In this document: positions 35,500 to 46,038 of the stretch, in pieces
How positions within the stretch are numbered: position 1 is the first letter of the stretch
Layout of the letters: each line of letters begins with the position of its first letter
Assembly (NCBI GenBank): GCA_038380435.1
Contig: JAWZYU010000010.1
Span: 43,744,135 to 43,808,134, forward strand
Source: Ryuthela nishihirai
Taxonomy: Eukaryota; Arthropoda; Arachnida; Araneae; Heptathelidae
Direction: 5' to 3'
Length of the DNA stretch: 64,000 bases
Program-made: the position numbers and the translations under genes
Notes under the pieces: model-generated
What the model saw: the letters and a program-made list of their open reading frames with translations, nothing else
Databases searched by the model: none
What the model was told of the DNA's origin: nothing

Positions 35500-36278
35500 T
35501 AGGGTTTAGCTCAGTCAGTAGGACACAATAGGGCGGGGGTGGCTCAGTCGGTAGCGCGCCAGGCTCGTAATCTGTAGTTCCCAGGTTCGAGTCCCAGCTG
35601 GGTCAGCGTTGAGATTTATCTCCGCAAAATTCCCCGCCTTGCCCACGGTCAGTAGGGGACACCGATGGGCTTGGAAACGCCGCCGTCAGTCGGATGGGAC
35701 GTTAAGCCGTGGCCCCGTGTGCGGGAGAGCGTTACCCTGTGCACGTTAAAGAACACGCTGGATGGCCTTGACGGGAGGCTACCATCTGTCTCTCAACAGC
35801 TGTTCCAGTGGGTCGCCTCCCCCAACCTTCTCTGAGCCTTCGGGGTCATGTGACCTGGCCATTTAGCCCATGGTGTGCAAAAAAGTGCCGCTCAGAGGTA
35901 AAACAACCCAACCCAACTCAGTAGGACACCAGGCTCGAAATCTATAGTTCCCACGTTCAAGTCTCATTTGTGACAGTTTTGAGATTTATCTCCATAAACC
36001 TTCACCTTGCGCTCGGTGAATGAGGGGACACCGATGAGTTTGGAAAATCCCACGTCCGTCGGATGGGACGTCAAACCGTGGTCCTATGCAGGAGAATCGT
36101 AACCTGTGCACTTTAAGGAACACTCTTCGATGGCCTTGAAGGGAAGCTTTCATCTGTCTCTTAACAGATGTCCAGTGGATCCCCTCCCCCACCCTTCTCT
36201 GAGCCCTTGGGATCCTTATGACCTGGTCATTTAGACCACGTGTACAAAAAAGGTAACGCTCACAGGTAAAACAACCAA
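35500..36278 (+). mobile_element. SINE family A, old copy split by a young one
   Basis: Head fragment TAGGGTTTAGCTCAGTCAGT before, and CAGGCTCGAAATCTATAGTT to CACAGGTAAAACAACC after the insertion at 35527-35917. Confidence 0.85.
35527..35917 (+). mobile_element. SINE family A, intact, nested
   Basis: 12-bp duplication TCAGTAGGACAC (35515-35526, 35918-35929). Confidence 0.95.
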
Positions 36279-36554
36279 TATTGAATGGATAATTATAGTT
36301 GAAGGTAACTGACTGAAGTGAGATGTGAGCAGGGACAAATATGGGGCTCCCCACCCCATTTCAAAAGCCATATGATTTTTAAAGCATCTGTTTAACAATT
36401 CTGTCACACAATTTTCTATTATTTATTAAAATAAATCATATAATAAAAACGATTTACAGTGTTTGACAATTTATGAATCATGTATTTTTGTTAGACATGC
36501 ATTGCCTGGCCAACTTATTATGAACACCAACCTTTGTCGTATAAATGTTCATGT

Positions 36555-37069
36555 TACAGTTCCCAAATTTCATAGTTTTCGATTCTCTCAGCATGATTCT
36601 CATTGAAATTTGTTTTGAAGTACTGCCAGCGGTCATCTCTCTCAGCTGATGAACTGTAGCAGCCTTGTTTTGCCGTAGATTTCGTGCCAACAAACGCCTG
36701 TCCCTGTCTGTCAGATTCCCCGCTCTACCCACGGTCAGTAGGGGACACCGATAGGCTTGAAAAGGCAGCCGTCCGTCGAATGGGACGTTAAGACGTGGTC
36801 CCGTGTGCGGAAGAGCCATACCCTGTGCACGTTAAAGAACACGCTGGATGGCCTTGACGGGAAGCTACCATCTGTCTCCCAACAGCTGTTACAATGGGTC
36901 CCCTCCCCCAACCTTCTCTGAGCCTTCGGGGTCCTTGTGACCTGGCCATTTAGCCCATGGTGGGCAAAAAAGTGGCGCTCATAGGTAAAACAACCCAACC
37001 CTGTCTATCAGAGCCTTTTTCCTTCCGCATTTGCCGAGATTGGCGGACATTTTTTGAGACCGTTGCCAT
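36555..37069 (-). pseudogene. Tc1-like transposase, N-terminal DNA-binding fragment, split by a SINE
   Basis: On the minus strand a frame starts MATVSKNVRQSRQMRK at 37069, is interrupted by a 5'-truncated family A SINE (36715-36998) and resumes LTDRDRRLLARNLRQNKAAT, then VHQLREMTAGSTSKQISMR. This matches the helix-turn-helix region of Tc1-like transposases. The catalytic domain is absent, so it is a deletion derivative. Confidence 0.8.
36715..36998 (+). mobile_element. SINE family A, 5'-truncated, in a Tc1-like remnant
   Basis: Begins at ATTCCCCGCTC, no tRNA head. Flanked by CCCTGTCTGTCAG (36702-36714) and CCCTGTCTATCAG (36999-37011). Confidence 0.93.
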
Positions 37070-37235
37070 TCTCCATACACTTAGGATTTTCCGCTGAGTT
37101 CCATTCCCCTGTTACGGATGCTCATGCCCATCGCGCTCAACTATGAGCTCCCTTTCCAGGTCAACCGGATCAGTTTTTTTTTACCAGACAGTGTGGATTG
37201 ACAGGCAATTTGACAATGACAAGGATATTGGATTT

Positions 37236-37615
37236 AATTGGTTGGTTGGTTTACCTCTGAGAGACACTTTTTTTGCACACAATGAGCTAAACAAGCAGGT
37301 CACAAGGACCCCGAGGCTCAGAGAAGATTGAGGGTTGGTACCCATTTGACAGCTATTAGGAAACAGATAATATCCATCAGTCAAGGCCATCCAGCGTATT
37401 CTATAATGTGCAACGGTAATGGTTCTTCTACTCACGGGGCCATGACTTCACGTCCCATCCAAAAGACGGTGGCCTTTTCACGGCCCCTACTACTACTACT
37501 AACATGGGCAGGGAGTTCTGCAGAGATAACTCTCAACGCTGGCCCAGCTGAGACTCGATCCTAGGAACTGAAGATTACGAGCCTGGCGTTCTACCAACTG
37601 AGCCACCCCTGACCC
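37236..37615 (-). mobile_element. SINE family A, diverged
   Basis: GGTTTACCTCTGAGAGACAC at the tail, CTACCAACTGAGCCACCCCT at the head; contains a (CTA)n stretch near 37488. Confidence 0.85.
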
Positions 37616-39822
37616 AAGAATATTTGAAGTCTCCTATTCCAAGAGGAATTAAGTCAAATGACCCTTCTGCACCCCTTCCCACTCCCCACCTTTATCAGCG
37701 ACTGATTGTAACAAAATCACTGATTATTAGGGCAATATATTCATTCTTTTCAGAATAAATTAAAGGATTTTTAATTTTTAAAGCTTTCAATGTTTATTTT
37801 GTGGATGTTCGTATTTACCGTTTAAAATAGTGTTCCTCCCCCAATTCTGTGAACCTTGAGCAAAATATGAATTATTATTAGTAGTAGTAAGAAAAAGGCT
37901 TGTTCTTTCTAAGACCCTGAACCCTGAAATCACAGGAAGCTGGAGCATCCAGCGCGCCTTGCCAGTTTTGTACCAGTTTTTTTTTTTTGTTTGTTTGTTT
38001 GATCGTCCGATGATTATAATGTATCCAAATTATGCGGTTATTTTTGTTTTAATAATTCGTTTCTTTCCAGGACATCAACCTATCATTTGTTTCCTTAACT
38101 TTATCATCTGTTTATGGTTTTGCTGTTATCGACTTTGAGTAAATAAAACATTAATCATTCGTGTAAAACCGTGAACGTTTTGGTTTCTGAAAAATACATC
38201 ACGACTCTCTAATACAATCAGATTTGGGGGAAACAAAAAAGAACGATAGAAAAGTCAAAAGAAAAATGTCGAATCTCTTCTTTCATCAACGATGTAAGAA
38301 CAAATATAGTTTTATTTTGCTTCCTAGATAAATAAACCGACAAAAACCACTCTCTTTTTATTTCCAACACCTTCAGCTCTGCCTAGATGACCTAAGAAGA
38401 CACACACCAACATCTCAAGAGTTGTAATATGCAGCATATAAAAAAGAAGCGGAGAAACAAGCTTCTTCATCTTAAAATGCCTGCGGCTATCAACTCATAG
38501 CTGCTAGAATCTCCTCCAGATGCTGCAATATGATGATGATGCATTTTTGCCACGATGTTCGTATGAGACAGTCGTGTATTTGGCTTTCCCATTGCTTTCG
38601 AGTGTAGGAGGGAATGAGTGGGTGGACGTGCTAGGCAGCCAATTGCTGGCCTTATAAGAGTTTCGACTGAGTCTATGGAGGAAAGCAATCGGCAATGAAA
38701 TTACAGGGCTTCCGTCTCTAATTTGCAGCTACCTGTTGTTTTCCTATCCGGCAAAAGAGAAGCGCGAAGAGGAACGACGTCATTGTCGCCTCGTGAGGTT
38801 GTGGTAAATCACGAGGCTAAGTTCGAAAGCATTTGTATAGTTTTTAAGGGCATGCGAAGTTGATGCAAGGCAAAACAAAGGAAGGCGAAGAGAAATTCCC
38901 GTTTCTTAATAGCCGTGACGACACAGGGATACTTATTTGCTTTTGTTTGGCATTTTCTCAAGTTGTTGTTTTTTATCTTCGGCAAATGTAAAGCAGCAGT
39001 TGTGCTGGGAAAGTCCAGTCGCTGTGTTAGAATCGTAACTTGAGAATACCTTAACAGGCGAAGTGGTTAGTGAACTAGAGACTATTCCAGCAAGGCAAAC
39101 TTTATGTGCTGTGTTAGATATAATTGAAGAAGTGGTTTCGGTCTTAGTAGGGCATGTCCTTGTGTGAGAAAGCCTGTAAAAGCTCGAAGTAGCTTTTACG
39201 ATTCTTCTCTGTTCTATATGTCCAAATGTTATGATTGTGACTTGAGTATGTTAGGATTGTAACTTTTAAAGGAGGAGGAACTGGAAAAGGAGATAACTTG
39301 AGGAGAAAATTTTCATTATTAATATATATATTATAATTATTATTACATTACGTATATAATTATATGTTTATATACATATATATCTTATAAGAAAAAAATT
39401 TTTCCTCGGCAATTGGAATTTTGTTCTTTTGATTGAGATATATCGTTGAGAAAGCGAGTAATGTTGGAATTGAAGAGGCTGCCGTTCATCACATAGAGAA
39501 TAAACTGTGGTTCTGTGCTCAAGAGAGTTGTACTTTAAGCAGATTCAACGAAACTCTGGATAGCGTAGACCAGTGTTTCTCAGTCGGTGGTGGGAAGGCC
39601 GGATATTGAAAAAAATAAAGGAGGGGAGGTTGACGCAATCCAGCCGGTAAAAAGTAAAAGTTGTAAATCAAATGAAAGTAACCATCGGTTATTTACAATT
39701 TAATATTTTTTGTGATTAAAACAATTTCATTTGTATTGTAATTTTTTTGCATATGAAACATTTTTTGTTAGTAAAATTAATATGTGTGTACTTTGTCTGA
39801 TATCTTATTTGTGTTTCTATAG
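37616..39822. other. Unassigned sequence before the 30-bp array
   Basis: AT dinucleotide-rich tract at 39318-39390. 39580-39670 has GGAGGGGAGGTTGACGCAAT and GGTAAAAAGTAAAAG similar to the hAT-like MITE interior. A minus-strand ORF at 38467-38688 is unrecognised. Confidence 0.4.
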
Positions 39823-40027
39823 CTCTGAAATTTCCTTGAAATACGTCCTCAAGAGAGCAGAGAGAGTGGCGAAGGAAGCAAGAGCAGCAGAAAGAGTAGC
39901 GAAGGAAGTAAGAGTAGCAGAAAGAGCAGAGAAGGAAGTAAGAGTAGCAGAAAGAGCAGAGAAGGAAGTAAGAGTAGCAGAAAGAACAGAGAAAGAAGTA
40001 AGAGTAATAGAAAGAACAATGAAGTAA
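39823..40027 (+). other. Possible 5' coding edge of the 30-bp array (exon-like)
   Basis: A pyrimidine-rich tract ending in a splice-acceptor-like CTATAG lies at 39808-39822. From there frame 2 reads SEISLKYVLKRAERVAKEAR into the repeat EKEVRVAERA and is open to a TAA at 40025. The acceptor and the entry of a non-repeat lead into the repeat suggest an exon. No upstream exon or start codon was identified, and the stop-bearing units argue against an intact protein. Confidence 0.25.
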
Positions 40028-43000
40028 GTAAGAGTAGTAGAAAGAGCAGAGAAGGAAGTAAGAGTATTAGAAAGAGCAGAGAAGGAAGTAAGAGTAGCAG
40101 AAAGAACAGAGAAAGAAGTAAGAGTAATAGAAAGAACAATGAAGTAAGTAAGAGTAGTAGAAAGAGCAGAGAAGGAAGTAAGAGTAGTAGAAAGAGCAAA
40201 GAAGGAAGTAAGAGTATTAGAAAGAACAGCGAAGGAAGTAAGAGTAGTAGAAAGAGCAGAGAAGGAAGTAAGAGTAGTAGAAAGAGCAGAGAAGGAAGTA
40301 AGAGTAGTAGAAAGAGCAGAGAAGGAAGTAAGAGTAGTAGAAAGAGCAGAGAAGGAAGTAAGTGTATTAGAAAGAACAGCGAAGGAAGTAAGAGTAGTAG
40401 AAAGAGCAGAGAAGGAAGTAAGAGTAGTAGAAAGAGCAGAGAAGTAAGTAAGAGTAGTAGAAAGAGCAGAGAAGGAAGTAAGAGTAGTAGAAAGAGCAGA
40501 GAAGGAAGTAAGAGGATTAGAAAGAACAGCGAAGGAAGTAAGAGTAGTAGAAAGAGCAGAGAAGTAAGTAAGAGTAGTAGAAAGAGCAGAGAAGGAAGTA
40601 AGAGTAGTAGAAAGAACAGAGAAGTAAGTAAGAGTAGTAGAAAGAACAGAGAAGTAAGTAAGAGTAGTAGAAAGAACAGAGAAGTAAGTAAGAGTAGTAG
40701 AAAGAGCAGAGAAGGAAGTAAGAGTAGTAGAAAGAACAGAGAAGTAAGTAAGAGTAGCAGAAAGAGCAGAGAAGTAAGTAAGAGTAGTAGAAAGAGCAGA
40801 GAAGGAAGTAAGAGTAGCAGAAGGAACAGAGAAAGAAGTAAGAGTAATAGAAAGAACAATGAAGTAAGTAAGAGTAGTAGAAAGAGCAGAGAAGGAAGTA
40901 AGAGTAGTAGAAAGAGCAAAGAAGGAAGTAAGAGTATTAGAAAGAACAGAGAAGGAAGTAAGAGTAGTAGAAAGAACAGAGAAGTAAGTAAGAGTAGTAG
41001 AAAGAACAGAGAAGTAAGTAAGAGTAGTAGAAAGAGCAGAGAAGGAAGTAAGAGTAGTAGAAAGAACAGAGAAGTAAGTAAGAGTAGCAGAAAGAGCAGA
41101 GAAGTAAGTAAGAGTAGTAGAAAGAGCAGAGAAGGAAGTAAGAGTATTAGAAAGAGCAGAGAAGGAAGTAAGAGTAGCAGAAAGAACAGAGAAAGAAGTA
41201 AGAGTAATAGAAAGAACAATGAAGTAAGTAAGAGTAGTAGAAAGAGCAGAGAAGGAAGTAAGAGTAGTAGAAAGAGCAAAGAAGGAAGTAAGAGTAGTAG
41301 AAAGAACAGAGAAGTAAGTAAGAGTAGTAGAAAGAGCAGAGAAGTAAGTAAGAGTAGTAGAAAGAGCAGAGAAGTAAGTAAGAGTAGTAGAAAGCGCAGA
41401 GAAGGAAGTAAGAGTAGCAGAAAGAACAGAGAAAGAAGTAAGAGTAATAGAAAGAACAATGAAGTAAGTAAGAGTAGTAGAAAGAGCAGAGAAGGAAGTA
41501 AGAGTAGTAGAAAGAGCAAAGAAGGAAGTAAGTGTATTAGAAAGAACAGCGAAGGAAGTAAGAGTAGTAGAAAGAGCAGAGAAGGAAGTAAGAGTAGTAG
41601 AAAGAGCAGAGAAGTAAGTAAGAGTAGTAGAAAGAGCAGAGAAGGAAGTAAGAGTAGTAGAAAGAGCAGAGAAGGAAGTAAGAGGATTAGAAAGAACAGC
41701 GAAGGAAGTAAGAGTAGTAGAAAGAGCAGAGAAGTAAGTAAGAGTAGTAGAAAGAGCAGAGAAGAAAGTAAGAGTAGTAGAAAGAACAGAGAAGTAAGTA
41801 AGAGTAGTAGAAAGAGCAGAGAAGTAAGTAAGAGTAGTAGAAAGAGCAGAGAAGGAAGTAAGAGTAGTAGAAAGAGCAGAGAAGGAAGTAAGAGTAGTAG
41901 AAAGCGCAGAGAAGGAAGTAAGAGTAGCAGAAAGAACAGAGAAAGAAGTAAGAGTAATAGAAAGAACAATGAAGTAAGTAAGAGTAGTAGAAAGAGCAGA
42001 GAAGGAAGTAAGAGTAGCAGAAAGGGCAGAGAAGGAAGTAAGAGTAGTAGAAAGAACAGAGAAATAAGTAAGAGTAGTAGAAAGAGCAGAGAAGGAAGTA
42101 AGAGTAGTAGAAAGAACAGAGAAGTAAGTAAGAGTAGTAGAAAGAACAGAGAAGTAAGTAAGAGTAGTAGAAAGAGCAGAGAAGGAAGTAAGAGTAGTAG
42201 AAAGAACAGAGAAGTAAGTAAGAGTAGCAGAAAGAGCAGAGAAGTAAGTAAGAGTAGTAGAAAGAGCAGAGAAGGAAGTAAGAGTAGCAGAAGGAACAGA
42301 GAAAGAAGTAAGAGTAATAGAAAGAACAATGAAGTAAGTAAGAGTAGTAGAAAGAGCAGAGAAGGAAGTAAGAGTAGTAGAAAGAGCAAAAAAGGAAGTA
42401 AGAGTATTAGAAAGAACAGCGAAGGAAGTAAGAGTAGTAGAAAGAGCAGAGAAGGAAGTAAGAGTAGTAGAAAGAGCAGAGAAGGAAGTAAGAGTAGTAG
42501 AAAGAGCAGAGAAGGAAGTAAGAGTAGTAGAAAGAACAAAGAAGGAAGTAAGAGGATTAGAAAAAACAGCGAAGGTAGTAAGAGTAGTAGAAAGAGCAGA
42601 GAAGGAAGTAAGAGTAGTAGAAAGAGCAGAGAAGGAAGTAAGAGTATTAGAAAGAACAGCGAAGGAAGTAAGAGTATTAGAAAGAACAGCGAAGGAAGTA
42701 AGAGTATTAGAAAGAACAGCGAAGGAAGTAAGAGTAGTAGAAAGAGCAGTGAAGGAAGTAAGAGTGGGAGAAAGAGCAAAGAAGGAAGTAAGAGTATTAA
42801 AAAGTACAGCGAAGGAAGTAAGAGTGGGAGAAACAGCAGTGAAGGAAGTAAGAGTAGTAGAAAGAACAGAGAAAGAAGTAAGAGTAGTAGAAAGAACAGA
42901 GAAGTAAGAGTAGTAGAAAGAGCAGAGAAGGAAGTAAGAGTAGCAGAAAGAACAGAGAAAGAAGTAAGAGTAATAGAAAGAACAATGAACTAAGTAAGAG

Positions 43001-43450
43001 TAGTAGAAAGAGCAGAGAAGGAAGTAAGAGTAGTAGAAAAAGCAGAGAAGGAAGTAAGAGGATTAGAAAGAACAGCGAAGGAAGTAAGAGTAGTAGAAAG
43101 AGCAGTGAAGGAAGTAAGAGTGGGAGAAAGAGCAAAGAAGGAAGTAAGAGTATTAGAAAGAACAGCGAAGGAAGTAAGAGTGGGAGAAAGAGCAGTGAAG
43201 GAAGTAAGAGTAGTAGAAAGAGCAAAGAAGGAAGTAAGAGTATTAGAAAGAACAGCGAAGGAAGTAAGAGTAGTAGAAAGAGCAGTGAAGGTAGTAAGAG
43301 TGGGAGAAAGAGCAAAGAAGGAAGTAAGAGTATTAAAAAGAACAGCGAAGGAAGTAAGAGTATTAAAAAGAACAGCGAAGGAAGTAAGAGTGGGAGAAAG
43401 AGCCAAGAATAAAGTAAAGGTATTAGAAAGAGCAGCGAAGGAAATAAAAG
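39853..43450 (+). repeat. 30-bp purine-rich minisatellite, about 120 units
   Basis: Units read GAAGGAAGTAAGAGTAGTAG + AAAGAGCAGA, with substitutions at a few fixed positions. From 39901 to 42900 one hundred units stay in exact 30-bp register without an indel; a 4-bp deletion near 42905 then shifts the last 18 or so. The plus strand is almost all A and G with some T and little C. Frame 1 reads EGSKSSRKSR per unit and has no stop for 1,054 codons (39829-42990) but almost no ATG. Frame 2 reads EKEVRVAERA; it is open only at the two ends because the GAAGTAAGT unit variant puts TAA in it. The minus strand gives a Leu/Pro/Ser/Phe-rich frame. Variable bases are not concentrated in any third codon position, so I treat it as a satellite rather than a proven gene. 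Confidence 0.97.
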
Positions 43451-43566
43451 TAACAGAAGAAGGTGTATGCCGCAGGATATGCACGTGGAATACTCAGTTG
43501 TGTTCGGAAATAGTTTTTTGTCTTATGTTATTTGTTTTGTCGTTTGTCACGATATCACCGATGTGA
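43105..43566 (+). other. Possible 3' coding edge of the 30-bp array, with AATAAA
   Basis: After the 4-bp deletion near 42905 and a TAA at 42991, the KEVRV-type frame is open again to 43566. It leaves the repeat at about 43450 and continues for about 35 residues with a hydrophobic stretch (IVFCLMLFVLSFVTISPM) before TGA. An AATAAA overlaps the stop at about 43565. This could be a terminal exon, an LTR-like polyadenylation region or chance. The ORF begins with GTG inside the repeat, so no true start is visible. Confidence 0.25.
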
Positions 43567-44779
43567 ATAAATGTCTTTGTTAGTTAAAAAAACTTCGTCT
43601 GCAATGCTAATTCCATCTGACTTGTCGTCGTGATTTTCTCAGAACATTGGATCGATATGCATTTTGCAAAGTTTGTCCTTTCATGAGAAACAATCCGGTG
43701 ACACGTGGTGAGGAGCACCGACACATGGTTCATGTAATATCGATTCGTGGTTGGCGTTAGATTTAACCAAAATTGTTTTTAATGGTTGCTACCATGTTAA
43801 GCCAACGATTAGAAAAACCACAAGTTCACCAACGCGGTTGGATTCACCAACGCGGGAAACCAACGCGGTTGGACTGGCTATAAAGACTACCGGGAATTTC
43901 CTGGTAGGCAGTAGCAATCGATCAAATATATATATATATTCACCTCTAATATTCATTTTTTCAATTTTTCTTGGGAATTATTCATGGGTTGTTTATATTC
44001 AATTTCCCGGACCTAAATCATATCATAGTCCAATCCTATTGGCCAACCAAGTTGTCTGCGGGTGTTATGGTGGACCAAGTACATGAATCCCAAAGCAACT
44101 TAATTGACCCAGATGACCCAACTTTATTAATTTCATTTCGTTGACATCTGTATGGGCACTCTGATGTCATTAGAGAACGTCATGACCCTTGAAGCTTCCC
44201 AATTCCATAGGCCTTGATTTGGGATTATACCCAAGATGTTATCACAGGTGATCACACTTCATAATCTAAGAGAAAAGCTCACAATAAATGAAAATACTTT
44301 CCCTTGTAGCTACACTTGGTCTTTCAATATTGTAATAGATGATCCCTCGAAATAAACTCGTGCTCTTTTTGCTAATACGTCACGGAAAAACTAAGGACAT
44401 GATTGGAAGAGATACGCGATCTTTAGTCTCTTATACGACGAATCAATTTCATGGTCTGGACTTGTTATTCCTCAAGCTTATGACTCGTCCTTCGTCAGAT
44501 TGTGAAAGGAAGCAGTCTCATCCAGATTCCAAGCAACTCAAGAACTCGTAACATTTTATTTCCTAAAGTATTTCAATTGTCGTATTTTTATTGCATAAGT
44601 CTTCTGATGCATGAACTATGTCCATTATAACTGTGTAAAGATTACCTTGAAACTTTTAAGCTAGGAACACCTCATTCGCTGTGACATAAGGTTGTACGGA
44701 AAATTCTTCCCGAGATAAGCTTTTTTGAGATGCATTTTGTTGTACAAGAATTCATCCATGACGTATATCGATGGAAAAT
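43567..44779. other. Unassigned sequence after the 30-bp array
   Basis: Contains short repeats of CCAACGCGG (43828-43870). 43565-43740 has an LTR-end-like composition but no second copy is in the window. ORFs at 43751 and 44339 are unrecognised. Confidence 0.35.
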
Positions 44780-44986
44780 AATAAAAAGAAATAAATATCC
44801 CCTCAAGCAGCTGCTTGCCACAGAGGTCTGATAGGAGACTGTCAGTTAATACGCCATAGTAGGTCTGTGAGGATGGCGGGACCTCAGCAGAAAATCAATA
44901 CTCACATCCATGCCTTACCCGAGGCTCGAACCCAGGTTCCATAGATCAGTAGCCAAGCGTACTAACCACTCAGCCACGGGGCGATC
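44780..44986 (-). mobile_element. SINE family B
   Basis: AAATATCCCCTCAAGCAGCT tail side; head ends CACTCAGCCACGGGGCGA. Confidence 0.9.
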
Positions 44987-45260
44987 ATATCCAGAGAAAA
45001 CTGTAGGCAAAATAGAAATTTAAATACTCTATATTTAAATCAGGCTGGTCCGACCCATGGCTCATAAAACAAATAATCAATATAATGAATCTGGTTCATT
45101 TCGCTCAATTTTTTTACGAAACCTTTGAAGGAGATTAATTAAACGATTTTACCAATTCATAGCACTCGTTAAAAATATATATATATATAATCAAAATATT
45201 TTCTTGAGTGTTTTAAACTGTAGCTTTCACTTTCCAATTTATTATTCGTTTAGAAATGCG

Positions 45261-45335
45261 CAGTCGTATCAGAATAATATGACCACCTACCATACATATA
45301 CTATGGTAGATGGTCATATTGTTCTGATACGACTG
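45261..45335. repeat. Inverted repeat, 34-bp arms, 7-base loop
   Basis: CAGTCGTATCAGAATAATAT... (45261-45294) pairs with 45302-45335 with two mismatches. The CAGTCG end recalls the Tc1-type MITE (CAGTCGCTCAAAAAA), so it may be a minimal fold-back element. Confidence 0.88.
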
Positions 45336-45410
45336 TGTATGTGATTTTGTTTTTAAGTAGAGAATTTTTTCTGAGGCTCTTTAAGAATACAATTTTTCTT
45401 CCTGACACTT

Positions 45411-45800
45411 CGGGGCGGGAGTGGCTCAGTCGGTAGCGCGCCAGGCTCGTAATCTGTAGTTCCCAGGTTCGAGTCCCAGCTGGGTCAGCGTTGAGATTTA
45501 TCTCCGCAAAATTCCCCGATCTGCCCACGGTCAATAGGGGACACCGATGGGCTTGGAAAGACCGCCGTCAGTCGGATGGGACGTTAAGCCGTGGTCTCGT
45601 GTGTGTGTGAGAGCCATACCCTGTGCACGTTAAAGAACACGCTGGATGGCCTTGACGGGAGGCTACCATCTGTCTCCCAACAGCTGTTCCAGTGGGTCCC
45701 CTCCTCCAACCTTCTCTGAGCCTTCGGGGTCCATGTGACCTGGCCATTTAGCCCATGGTGTGCAAAAAAGTGCCGCTCAGAGGTAAAACAACCCAACCCA
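45411..45800 (+). mobile_element. SINE family A, intact
   Basis: Head GGGGCGGGAGTGGCTCAGTC; tail ACAACCCAACCCAACC, directly followed by a second partial copy. Confidence 0.92.
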
Positions 45801-45802
45801 AC

Positions 45803-46038
45803 CCGTGGTTCCGTATGCGGGAGAGCCATACCCTGTGCACGTTAAAGAACACGCTGGATGGCCTCGACCCCGTCAAGCTACCATCTGTCTCCCAACAGCT
45901 GTTCCAGTGGGTCCCCTCCCCCAACCTTCTCTGAACTTCTCTGACCAACCTTCTCTGAGTGTTCGGGGTCCATGTGACCTGGCCATTTAGCCCATGGTGT
46001 GCAAAAAAGTGCCGCTCAGAAGTAAAACAACCCAACCC
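45803..46038 (+). mobile_element. SINE family A, partial copy in tandem
   Basis: Starts within the body at CGTGGTTCCGTATGCGGGAG and runs to the tail. A small triplication of CTTCTCTGA at 45926-45957. Confidence 0.9.

Noticed and set aside
39849..42779. A 976-residue minus-strand Leu/Pro/Ser/Phe-rich ORF
   Set aside because: It is the reverse strand of the 30-bp purine array, starts with TTG and has no non-repeat sequence. A translation shadow of the satellite.
39901..42900. 30-bp array as a CRISPR array
   Set aside because: There are no unique spacers between units, units are contiguous, and the setting is eukaryotic.
45790..45803. AACCCAACCC tails as telomeric repeat
   Set aside because: Arthropod telomeres are typically TTAGG; these strings are only the 3' ends of family A SINEs.
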